DNA from: Hordeum vulgare subsp. vulgare
Taxonomy: Eukaryota > Streptophyta > Magnoliopsida > Poales > Poaceae
Reading direction: 5' to 3'
DNA: 64,000 nucleotides
Assembly: GCF_904849725.1 (NCBI RefSeq)
Contig: NC_058522.1
Coordinates: 459,484,844-459,548,843 of the forward strand
Translations under genes and position numbers: made by a program
Part shown: one piece after another, positions 11,860 through 20,593 of the stretch
Numbering within the stretch: the stretch's first letter is position 1
Layout: every line of letters starts with the position of its first letter
Notes under the pieces: model-generated
What the model was told of the DNA's origin: nothing
The model's database searches: none
What the model saw: only the letters and a program-made list of their open reading frames with translations

Positions 11860-13482
11860 TGATGGCTGTTGTGTATCCCTTGCAACTGCGCCAGAAATAG
11901 TTGTGTCGACGGCACCAGGAATCATTCAGCTGCGGCTACGCCTTAAGGGACTTCCTAGGCAAGTATGCAAAGGATTTCCCCCGTGGCCTTGGAGCCTTGC
12001 GTTGGTGTTCCCTCGAAGCGGAAAGCGTGATGTAGCACAGCGACGGTAAGTATTTCCCTCAGTTTGAGAACCAAGGTATCAAACCGGCGGAAGAGTATCT
12101 CAAGATCCTGCACAAACACAAAAACCTTGCACCCAACGCTATGAAGGGGTTGTCAATCCCTTATAGGTTGTTTTCCAAGTGAGAACTGAAAGCAACAAAG
12201 TAACAAAGCAAAGTAAAAGCGGAGTTGTAAACGATGGATGTGAATAGACCCGAGGGCCATAGTGTTTACTAGTGGCTTCTCTCATAAAATCAAGTAGACG
12301 GTGGGTGAACATATTACTGTCGAGCAATTGATAGAACTGTGTAGAGTCGTGATGATATCTATGCAATGATTATTTCTATAGGCATCACGTCCGAAACAAG
12401 TAGACCGATACTTTCTGCATCTACTACTATTACTCCACACGTCGACCGCTATCCAACATGCATGTAGTGTATTAAGTCCGTAAGAACAGAGTACGCCTTA
12501 AGCATGATGACATGATCTAGAGGGATAATCTCAAACCAATGATAAAAACCCCATCTTTTTACCCTTGATGGCAACTGCTGGATGTGTGCCTTGCTGCGCC
12601 TACTGTCACTGGGAAAGGTCACCACATGGCAGAACCCAAAACCAAGCATTTCTCCCATTGCAAGAATCATATATCTAGTTGGCCAAACAAAACCCAAGAC
12701 TCGGAGAGACTTACAAGGATATCAAATCATGCATATAAGAAATCAGCAAAGACTCAAATATATATCATAGATAATCTGATCACAAGTCCACAATTCATCG
12801 GATCTCGACAAACACACCGCCAAAGAAGATTACATTGGATAGATCTCCATGAAGATCATGGTAAACTTTGTATTGAAGATCCAAGAGAGAAAAGAAGCCA
12901 TCTAGCTACTAACTACGGACCCGTAGGTCTGAAGTGAACTACTCACGAGTCATTGGAGGGGGATGATGATGATGATGAAGAAGCCCTCCAACTCCAAAGT
13001 CCCCTCCGGCAGGGCGCCGGGAAGGGTCTCCAGATGAGATCTCGCGGAAACGGAAGCTTGCCGTGGCGGAAAAGTACTTTCGAGGCTCCCCTGATTTTTT
13101 TGCAGAATATTTGGGAATATATAGGCGCAAGACCTAGGTCAGGGGGCGGCCAGGGAGGCCACAAGCCTGCCCACCGCCGCCTCCCCCCTGGTGGCGGAGT
13201 GGGGGCTTGTGGGCTCCCTGGAGCCCACCTGGCTTGGCCCAAAAGCCCCCTGGACTTCTTCCGTTCGGGAAAAAGTCATTTCGGGGTTTTTCTTCCGTTT
13301 GCACTCCGTTCCAAAATCAGATCTGAAAAGAGTTAAAAACACGGAAAAAACAGGAACTGACACTTGGCACTGAATTAATAAGTTAGTCCCAAAAAGATAT
13401 AAAAAGGTACATAAAACATACAAAGAAGGCAAGATAACAACGTGAAACCATCAAAAATTATAGATACGTTTGAGACGTATCA
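11860..13482 (-). mobile_element. 5' LTR of E2
   Basis: Full-length partner of 5262-6880, with the same TG...CA ends. U3 inverted repeat arms lie at 13157-13166 and 13204-13213, TATA-like CTATATATT near 13115-13123. The PBS-like motifs in U5 are at about 11880-11925 (here TGGCGCAGTTGC and TGGTGCCGTCGAC). Confidence 0.92.
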
Positions 13483-13487
13483 CTCCC

Positions 13488-14647
13488 GCCACTAGTGCGG
13501 AATCGTATGAAATCAACGCAGCTCTGCTGAATCTTGTTATGAAAGAGCAATTCTCTGGCCTTCCTATAGTGAAGATGTCGCATCCCATCTCAATACCTTC
13601 ATTGAGCTTTGTGATATGCAAAATAAAAGAGATGTGGATAATGACGTGATTAAGTTGAAACTTTTTCCTTTCTCGTTGCGAGATCGCGGAAAAACTTGGT
13701 TTTCTTCTTTGCCTAAAAATAGTATCGATTCTTGGGATAGGTGCAAAGATGCTTACATATCCAAGTATTTTTCGCCGGCTAAGATCATCTCCTTATGTAA
13801 CGATATCATGAATTTCAAGCAACTTGATCATGAACACGTTGCACAATCTTGGGAGAGGATGAAGCTTATGATTAGAAATTGTTGCGCTCATGGCTTGAGT
13901 TTCTGGATGATTATACAAATCTTTTACGCTGGCTTGAATTTCGCTTCTCGGAATATCTTGGACTCCGCCTCAGGTGGAACGTTCATGGAAATCACGTTAG
14001 GAGACGCTACAAAACTCCTAGACAATATCATGACCAACTACTCTCACTGGCACACTGAACGGTCGCCTGCTAGCAAAAAGGTGCATGCTATAAAAGAGAT
14101 TAACTCGCTTAGTGCTAAGATTGACGAGTTGATGAATTTGGTCAATACTAGAAACACTACCATAGATCCTAATGACATGCCTCAATCTTCTTTGATTGAG
14201 AGTAGCAACGCTAGTTTGGACGTGAATTTTGTTGGTAGGAACAATTTTGGCAACAACAATGCTTTTAGAGGAAACTATGTTCCTAGGCCTTTTCCTTGTA
14301 ACTCCTCTAACAATTATGGCAATTCCTACAACAACACTTATGGAAATCATAACAAATTACCCTCTGATCTAGAGAGTAATATCAAAGAGTTCATCAACTC
14401 TCAAAAGATTTTCAATGCGTCCATAGAGGAAAAACTACTCAAAATAGACGATTTGGCTAAGAGCATTGATAGGATGTCTTGTGATATTGATGCTTTGAAA
14501 GTTAGATGCGCTCCTCCCAAGATCAACTTGGATGAAACTTTGAAAGCTATGCGTATCTCCATGAATGAGAGCAAAGAAAGAACCGCCCAAATTCGCGCTA
14601 GACATGAATGGTTTAAAAGGGTGCGTTCTAGTGATGCAAATCACTAA
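13488..14647 (+). pseudogene. gag: gag of E1, main part
   Basis: After removing E2 and one target copy, gag continues as ATSAESYEIN. A 2-base insertion near 13565 (CCTATAGTGAAG against CCTAGTGAAG in E2) shifts the frame. From 13616 a 343-codon open frame holds the capsid-like motif LKLFPFSLRDRGKTWFSSLP, YAGLNFASRNILDSASGG, an Asn-rich tail and a helical end. It closes at a TAA where E2 has GAA. The gene then runs into E3 at 14669. Better preserved than the E2 copy but still broken. Confidence 0.85.
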
Positions 14648-14663
14648 GATCTTAAAGTGCTTG

Positions 14664-14668
14664 CTGTG
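14664..14668 (+). repeat. Target-site duplication of E3, left copy
   Basis: CTGTG here and GTGTG at 19768-19772 flank E3. The uninterrupted E2 copy reads CTTGGTGTGTCTCC, so removing E3 and one copy restores colinearity. Confidence 0.8.
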
Positions 14669-15247
14669 TGTCGTGGTAACGATTCCGACAATAGAAAGAG
14701 GGTAGGATAACGGAGCATGATCTATCAAGATGCACATGGGTGACACGGTGGTTTTAGCGAGTTCAGGCCTCTCACAGTGGAGATAACAACCCTACGTCTC
14801 GTGCTCCGGAGAGGCTTTGTTTTATCTGTCATGGACATGAGTTACATGGTATAGAGAGAGCGAGAGCTCCAGGGAAGGAATGAGCCCGGTCGGGGAGAAG
14901 AAGAAGATGTCCCCAACTATGTGGAGGGGGGTGGCTTATATAGAGTGCGCCACCTCCTCACCTCTTATGTTACAAGATGGGGCATTGATGCCATAATGTC
15001 AGCCCACTACAGATGTCTTGCCGACTGTTGGTATTTGCATGATCGAGTGGAGTCATACGGCCGAGTGGTTGGCTGTCATCCGAGTGGATGGAATGTATTT
15101 GTCTGAGTGGATCCGTACCGAGTGGATTAGATGTTGTCATGATCTAGTAGGAATTTCCCTTGTAGTCCTTAAACTAATAATGAGGTGCCCTTGGGTAGGA
15201 CGTATTGGTCAGACCTATGACCCTACCCTAGGGCTATATCCCCGTCA
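14669..15247 (-). mobile_element. 3' LTR of E3
   Basis: Matches 19193-19767 over its full length. Read on the minus strand it starts TGACGGGGATATAGCC and ends CCACGACA. The TATA-type motif CTATATAAG lies at 14935-14943. The open frames in this LTR, also found in the other copy, are not genes. Confidence 0.92.
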
Positions 15248-15720
15248 TTAGCCCCCGAATGGATCCGGGTCCGAGTGGTGAAGGTGTTGATGTAAATCTT
15301 GTAGCAGCAGACCGAACTTGAATGTGCTTCAGGGCCTTGCAAAATTATGCGTTGATTGATGTCTTCATCATTCGCCCTGATCGATTCCGCTGAGTAGTAG
15401 GTCCGAGTGAACTTAAGAATTTAAGTAGATCCGTGTGACCAGCAGGATCTTGAGGCTCTGACTGACTGCTGGTAGTCGGTTGGAATCTGTTGAACTTGGA
15501 TGTTGTTGGTGGACCTGACCAAGCAGAATGTTTCTTTTTTGTATTTCTCTTCCTGTGGGGGCACGCTCAGTGCACCCATTGGGTGTAGTCCCCGAGCCTC
15601 TGTCGGACTAGATGAGTGTGGCAGAGGGTTTAAGACTTCCAGTGCTTGTCATGTTGAATGTTTGTTGAATCTGCATTATATGATTTCTGGATCAAAGTCA
15701 AGTCTGCGAGTTTATTTTTT
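15248..15720 (-). other. E3 interior next to the 3' LTR; nothing recognised
   Basis: The first bases form the presumed polypurine tract on the minus strand. The rest has scattered GAGTGG phrases typical of this element and no coding signal. Confidence 0.5.
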
Positions 15721-16440
15721 AACTTAGGCGATACGGGGTCTCAGCTAAGTTCCCGAGTGTGCAGTGTGTCTGCACTCGGAGTTGTTTTTAACTTAGGCGA
15801 TACGGAGTCACAGCTAAGTCCCCGAGTGCGGAACATGTCCGCACTCGGAGTTGTTTTTAACTTAGGCGATACGGAGTCGCAGCTAAGCCCTCGAGCATGG
15901 AGCATGTCCGCACTCGGAGTTGTTTTTAACTTAGGCGATACGGAGTCGCAGCTAAGTCCCCGAGTGTGGAACATGTCCGCACTCAGAGTTGTTTTTAACT
16001 TAGGCGATACGGAGTCGTATCTAAGCCCCCGAGCGTGGAACATGTCCGCACTCGGAGTTCTTTTTAACTTAGGCGATACGGAATCGCAGCTAAGCCCCCG
16101 AGCATGGAGCATGTCCGCACTCGGAGTTGTTTTTAACTTAGGCGATACGGAGTCGCAGCTAAGTCCCCAAGTGTGGAGCATGTCTGCACTCGGAGTTATT
16201 TTTAACTTAGGCGATACGGAGTCGCAGCTAAGTCCCCGAGTGTGGAACATGTCCGCACTCGGAGTTGTTTTTAACTCAGGCGATACAGAGTCGCAGCTAA
16301 GCCCCCCGAGTGTGGAGCATGTCCGCACTCAGAGTTGTTTTTAACTTAGGCGATACAGAGTCGCAGCTAAGTTCCCGAGTGTGGAGCGTGTCCGTAGTCG
16401 GAGTAGTTTTAACTTAGGCGGCACGGAGTCGCAGCTAAGC
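15721..16440. repeat. 69-bp tandem array, ten units
   Basis: The phrase AACTTAGGCGATACGGAGTC (with small variants) starts at 15721, 15790, 15859, 15928, 15997, 16066, 16135, 16204, 16273, 16343 and 16411, a strict 69-bp period with one extra base. Each unit contains two inverted repeats: ACTTAGGCGA pairing with TCGCAGCTAAGT, and CCGAGTGCGGA pairing with TCCGCACTCGG around a 5-base loop. Because 69 is a multiple of three, long open frames appear on both strands (228 and 195 codons), but they are a by-product of the period. Confidence 0.92.
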
Positions 16441-16630
16441 TGAGCGGTGGCGCGCGGGGCAGCCGAATGATGAAGACGTGCCACACGGAGTGGCGATGCG
16501 GATGGCATCCGAGCGCTGACGACGCGTCCGGCTGAGTGGCAACGCGCGGGGCGGCCAAGTGATGTATGTCGAGGAGGCGTCCGACCCACTGACGGCACGC
16601 GGGGCGGCCGAGTCCACTACGTCATTGCGG
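16441..16630. repeat. GC-rich degenerate array, first block
   Basis: Repeats built on GCGCGGGGCGGCC and GAGTGGC / GAGTGATG with spacing of roughly 50-60 bp, much less regular than the neighbouring 69-bp array. The same unit recurs at 17255-17715. Confidence 0.7.
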
Positions 16631-16646
16631 GGGCTTCCGAACACGT

Positions 16647-17020
16647 GAAAACGCATGAATGATCGTTGCGGCGACTGAGCCTAAGCAGCGACGAGGATGG
16701 CGCACGGATGCGTCGAGTAACCTGTGTATGAAAAATAGCACAAGCCAGCATAAAAAATTATCAAAGTAATATGATCTTTTCTGAAATAGTTTGTGTAAAT
16801 TGCACCCATAGACACCCACTGGGTGTGCTTCCTGAAAACGCATGAATGATTGTTGCGGCGACTGAGCCTGAGCAGCGACGAGGATGGAGCACGGATGCGT
16901 CGAGTAACCTGTGTATGAAAAATAGCACAAGCCAGCATAAAAAATTATCAAAGTAATATGATCTTTTCTGAAATAGTTCGTGTAAATTGAACCCATAAAC
17001 ACCCACTTGGTGTGCCACGT
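16647..17020. repeat. 187-bp direct duplication
   Basis: The segment starting GAAAACGCATGAATGAT at 16647 is repeated at 16834 with few changes, through ATCAAAGTAATATGATC to CACCCACTGGGTGTG. It interrupts the GC-rich array. No coding signal. Confidence 0.9.
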
Positions 17021-17254
17021 GATTGCTGGTTCGGAACCAGCAAGAGTCTAAAAGAGTGAAGGATCCGGCTGAACTCGTTTGAGTACTGGACGCAAATGAA
17101 GCGGAAGTGAAGTGTTCCCACATACAAATAAACAACCGAGTGCAGAGGTACACTCAGTGGCGTGGCCTCCGAGTGAACGTCATGTGCGACTTCCTCGACA
17201 CTCGGTAATGTAGAAACGATTATTTAATAGAATGGAGTCTGTGAAAAATGACTT

Positions 17255-17715
17255 AGCTACCTGACGACGCGCGGGGCGGTCGAGCGAAGTAGACACGTCC
17301 GGCTGAGTGGCGTCGTGTTGGGCGGTCAAGCGATGAAGACGCGTCTAGCTGAGTGGCGACACGCGGGGCGGCCGAGTGACGACGCACAGAGCAACCAGGT
17401 GACGAAGGAGCCTCCAGCCGAGTGACGACACGCGAAGCTGCCGAGTGACGAAGGAGTCTCCAGCCGAGTGACAGCGCGCGGGGTGGTCGAGTGACAAAGG
17501 CGCGTCTCACCGAGTGGCGGCGCGCTGGGCGGCTGACTGATGAAGGCACCTACAACCGAGTGACGAAGATGTGTCTCGCCAAGTGGCGGCTCACGGGGCG
17601 GTCGACTGATGAAGGCGCGTACAACCGAGTGACGAAGATGTGTCTCGCCGAGTGGCGGCGCGCGGGAGGACCGACTGATTATGTTGCGTCCGACTGAGCG
17701 ACGGCACGCAGGGCG
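17255..17715. repeat. GC-rich degenerate array, second block
   Basis: About nine irregular units of roughly 48-54 bp, each with a CCGAGTGACGA- or CCGAGTGGCG-like core and a GCGCGGGGCGG-like spacer. Related to 16441-16630. Frames crossing it are repeat artefacts. Confidence 0.75.
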
Positions 17716-18227
17716 GACGAGTCACTGCATGTTAGTCATCTGTATGCAAAATTCATCTGGAATAATTTCTGTGTGTCATCGTGTTAGTAGCTCGAATGAT
17801 TGGTCCGTCCGTATAAACTGTTGTTCGGAGACGATGACGGACGAGTGACCCTGCAAGTTAGTAGCAAGCGTAGCTACAAATATTTTTGGGTGAACTAAGT
17901 GTCCTGTATAGTTGCTAATTTGCAATGAATAAAAACCACATTTGGTGTTGCCCGCATGCATGCAAAATTTACTGGTGTGGGAAATACTTACGAGGAGCTT
18001 AACGAGGCAATTACCTCAGCCGAAACGGTTAGTCCACGTTTAATGCATGGAATTGATCCTCCACCCAATTAACCCGACGTTAAAGGCCTGGCCACCACTA
18101 CCTTCCGTTTCATGCGCTTGAATACATGCGGTTTAATAGATCGTGGACCACCACGCCCTGTCGTTTCCTTGCTGCATGCAGTTAATTGATCCAGGGAGTG
18201 GTCCAGGTTATGCATGCACTGATGAGG
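17716..18227. other. E3 interior; nothing recognised
   Basis: Mixed-composition sequence between the array and the F-box remnant. It may include more captured host DNA downstream of the F-box copy, but there is no frame or motif to support that. Confidence 0.4.
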
Positions 18228-19035
18228 CAGGCTGGTCAGCGTCGGCGCGTCGTTGACTAGGGCCTGGAGATTCCCCTCCAAGGCGAAGCAGTGGCGCAGC
18301 GTGAGGTCCGTGAGGCACGGGAAGGCCAGGCGCGCCGACGGCGGCGGCGTCTTTGAGGTTGCAGTGCTCGAGCTCCAGCACACGGAGCGTGGCGGCGAAC
18401 GGCAGGGAGCCCACCGACGGGTTGTACATCTCGTCACACTGGTTTTGCTCCTTGGCGGCGATGCGGAGCCCTTCCAGCCCGGCCGCCGCGGGGTCGGCGA
18501 GGATGCCGCCGACCCGGACTTCTTCTTTTGGTTCGGGGTCGCTGTACCATCTCTTGAGGGGATGGTAGGCGCCTTCCGTCAGGAAGAGCATGATCCTCTT
18601 GAGGGTCGTCGTCCCGCGACGACGGCGGTAGGCGGCGAGGGCGGCCATGGCGTCGCGGAAGAAGACGTCGAAGCAGCCGTAGCGATCCTGGGCGGAGTAG
18701 GGTCTGCTGTCCAGGTTGAGGACGCCCGTGCGGCGCCACAGCGGACGCCATCGGCGCGAGAGGATGGCGCTGGTTGCGGCCTCCTTGGCCGGCGCGAAGG
18801 ACAGGATGTGTTGAAGAAGATCGTCGGGTAGGGCAGAGAGACGGACCACGCAGGCGGTCGTGCATGATGACGGTGAGGCAGACGACGCTGGTAGCCGCGC
18901 GGGACGACGACAAGGCAGACGGCACCGGTAGCCGTACGTGGAGGCGTAGTCGGCTCTGCAAGGTCGGAGTTTCCTGCTTCCACACCCTTGGTGCTGCTTG
19001 GACGGATGTTTGTTTTTCTTTCGCTTGCGACGCAT
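18228..19035 (-). pseudogene. Captured F-box (F-box/LRR type) gene fragment
   Basis: F-box proteins are substrate receptors of SCF ubiquitin ligases; the F-box binds SKP1. The frame, with a plausible start MRRKRKKNKH at 19035, contains the F-box RLSALPDDLLQHILSF (from 18843) with LSRRWRPLWRRT, then NLDSRPYS and the start of the leucine-rich part (LPFAATLRVLELEHCNL). Near 18345 the frame shifts by one base; the family sequence continues in another frame as SARLAFPCLTDLTLRHC and LQALVNDAPTLTSL, ending near 18228. Most repeats and any FBD tail are absent. It is the first reading frame behind the E3 promoter and in the same sense, so it looks like a transduced host gene that has decayed. Related parents should exist elsewhere in the genome. 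Confidence 0.8.
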
Positions 19036-19172
19036 TGTTCGTCGTGAAGATGAACAATACAAAAAATGTGTTAAGCATGAAGATGAAAACGAATAGAGGG
19101 AACCAACCGAAACCAACCTACCGTTGGTGGTTGAAGAAATAACCATATGCATCATGGCTCGATAGACGCTAT

Positions 19173-19190
19173 GCCCCACGGTGGGCGCCA
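19173..19190 (-). promoter_or_regulatory. Primer-binding site of E3
   Basis: Minus-strand TGGCGCCCACCGTGGGGC, two bases from the LTR end. It starts TGG, complementary to a tRNA CCA end, but differs from the Athila sites after TGGCGCC, implying a different priming tRNA or lineage. It sets the element's orientation. Confidence 0.7.
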
Positions 19191-19192
19191 AA

Positions 19193-19767
19193 TGTCGTGG
19201 TAACGATTCCGACAATAGAAAGAGGGTAGGATAATGGATCATGATCTATCAAGATGCACATGGGTGACATGGTGGTTTTAGCGAGTTCAGGCCTCTCACA
19301 GTGGAGATAACAACCCTACGTCTCGTGCTCCGGAGAGGCTTTGTTTTATCTGTCATGGACATGAGTTACATGGTATAGAGAGAGCCAGAGCTCCAGGGAA
19401 GGAATGAGCCCGGTCGGGGAGAAGAAGATGTCCCCAGCCATGTGGAGGGGGGTGGCTTATATATAGTGCGCCACCTCCTCACCTCTTATGTTACAAGATG
19501 GGGCATTGATGCCATAATGTCAGCCCACTACAGATGTCTTGCCGACTGTTGGTATTTGCATGACCGAGTGAGTCATACGGCTGAGTGGTTGACTGTCATC
19601 CGAGTGGATGGAATGTATTTGCCTGAGTGGATCCGTACCGACTGGATTAGATGTTGTCACGATCCAGTAGGAATTTCCCTTGTAGTCCTTAAACTAATAA
19701 TGAGGTGCCCTTGGGTAGGACGTATTGGTCAGACCTATGACCCTACCCTAGGGCTATATCCCCGTCA
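19193..19767 (-). mobile_element. 5' LTR of E3 (promoter LTR)
   Basis: Partner of 14669-15247. The TATA-type CTATATATAAG (minus strand, 19457-19467) would start transcription towards the F-box remnant about 400 bases away. One LTR has an extra GAA triplet relative to the other near the pyrimidine-rich U3/R area. Confidence 0.9.
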
Positions 19768-19891
19768 GTGTGTCTCCTCTTGAATCTTTGTTTTCGCATC
19801 TCAAACCTACATATGGAGGGGCTGGATATGAATCCACTTTGGTTGAAAAACACCCCAATGATCGGAGACCACCTATCTTGATGATAAAGGT

Positions 19892-20593
19892 GTGGAGAGT
19901 GGAGTAGAAGAAGTCAAAAATTTGGGCAGTAATGAAACTCCCACTTTGGATTTCAAGGAATTCAATTATTATAATTGCTCCTTGTTTGAATGCATTTCTT
20001 TGATGCAATCCATTGCAAACTGTCCACATGCTTATAGCCAAAGCAAAGCCTTTACCGCACATATCGTAGATGCTATGATGAAATCTCTTGAAGAGAAGCT
20101 CGAACTAGAAGTATCTATACCTAGAAAACTTCATGATGAGTGGGAACCTACTATCAAAATCAAGATCAAAAACTATGAGTGCAATGCTTTGTGTGATTTG
20201 GGTGCTAGTGTTTCCGCGATACCAAAGTCTTTATGTGATATTCTTGGTTTTCATGAGATTGAAGAGTGTTCTCTTAATTTGCATCTTGCGGATTCTACCA
20301 TCAAGAAGCCCATGGGGAGGATCGATGATGTTCTTATTATTGCAAATAATAACTATGTACCCGTGGATTTCATCGTATTTGACATAGATTGCAATCCTTC
20401 ATGTCCCATTATTCTTGGTAGACCTTTCCTAAGGACTATTGGTGCTATCATCGATATGAAGGAAGGGAATATTAGATTTAAATTTCCCTTAAAGAAGGGC
20501 ATGGAGCACTTTCCTAGAAATAAAGTAAGATTGCCTTATGAATCTATGATGAGGGCTACTTATGGTTTGAGCATCAAAGATGACTATACGTGA
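19892..20593 (+). pseudogene. PR: Aspartic protease of E1
   Basis: Gag-processing retropepsin. The intact 233-codon frame has the active site CDLGASVSAIPKSLC, LADSTIKKPMG, VDFIVFDIDC and ILGRPFLRT, and continues past the E2 copy to a lysine/arginine-rich end (GLSIKDDYT). Interrupted upstream by E3: sequence from 19773 to 19891 is the gag-protease link with a small deletion that breaks the frame. No reverse transcriptase follows; the stop is followed by non-coding sequence shared with E2. Confidence 0.85.

Larger units (their letters stand above)
5262..13482 (-). mobile_element. Complete element E2: gag-protease Gypsy/Athila retrotransposon
   Basis: Two ~1.62-kb LTRs in the same orientation enclose a 4979-bp interior with primer-binding site, frameshifted gag, protease and a long non-coding 3' region. 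It is a close relative of E1, inserted head-to-head into E1's gag. No polymerase or integrase is seen, so it must have moved with enzymes supplied in trans. By eye the LTRs differ by about 4-5% over their first 350 bases, meaning E2 is older than E3. Confidence 0.92.
14669..19767 (-). mobile_element. E3: compact non-autonomous LTR element with captured F-box sequence and tandem arrays
   Basis: Direct terminal repeats of 579 and 575 bp with TG...CA ends and 5-bp target copies enclose 3.9 kb without gag, protease, polymerase or integrase. Orientation is minus: the tRNA-complementary site TGGCGCCCACCGTGGGGC lies 2 bases inside the right LTR, a TATATAAG-type box in the LTR reads minus, and a G-rich tract (CATTCGGGGGCTAA) abuts the left LTR. 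In transcription order it holds an F-box pseudogene, unassigned sequence, a GC-rich array, a 187-bp duplication, more GC-rich array and a 69-bp array. By eye the LTRs differ by about 14 substitutions and two short indels, roughly 2.5%, so it is young. Confidence 0.9.

Noticed and set aside
14921..15251. Frames of 61-77 codons, repeated as 113 codons at 19442-19783
   Set aside because: They lie in the two LTRs of E3 and cross their ends; not genes.
15658..16344. 228-codon plus-strand frame and its 195-codon antisense twin (15741-16328)
   Set aside because: Both come from the 69-bp period being divisible by three; peptides are 23-residue repeats with no domain.
15721..16440. CRISPR-like array
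   Set aside because: Units are contiguous with no spacers, and the window is clearly a plant genome.
18253..18831. 192-codon plus-strand frame opposite the F-box
   Set aside because: Antisense shadow of GC-rich coding sequence; the minus strand has the recognisable F-box.
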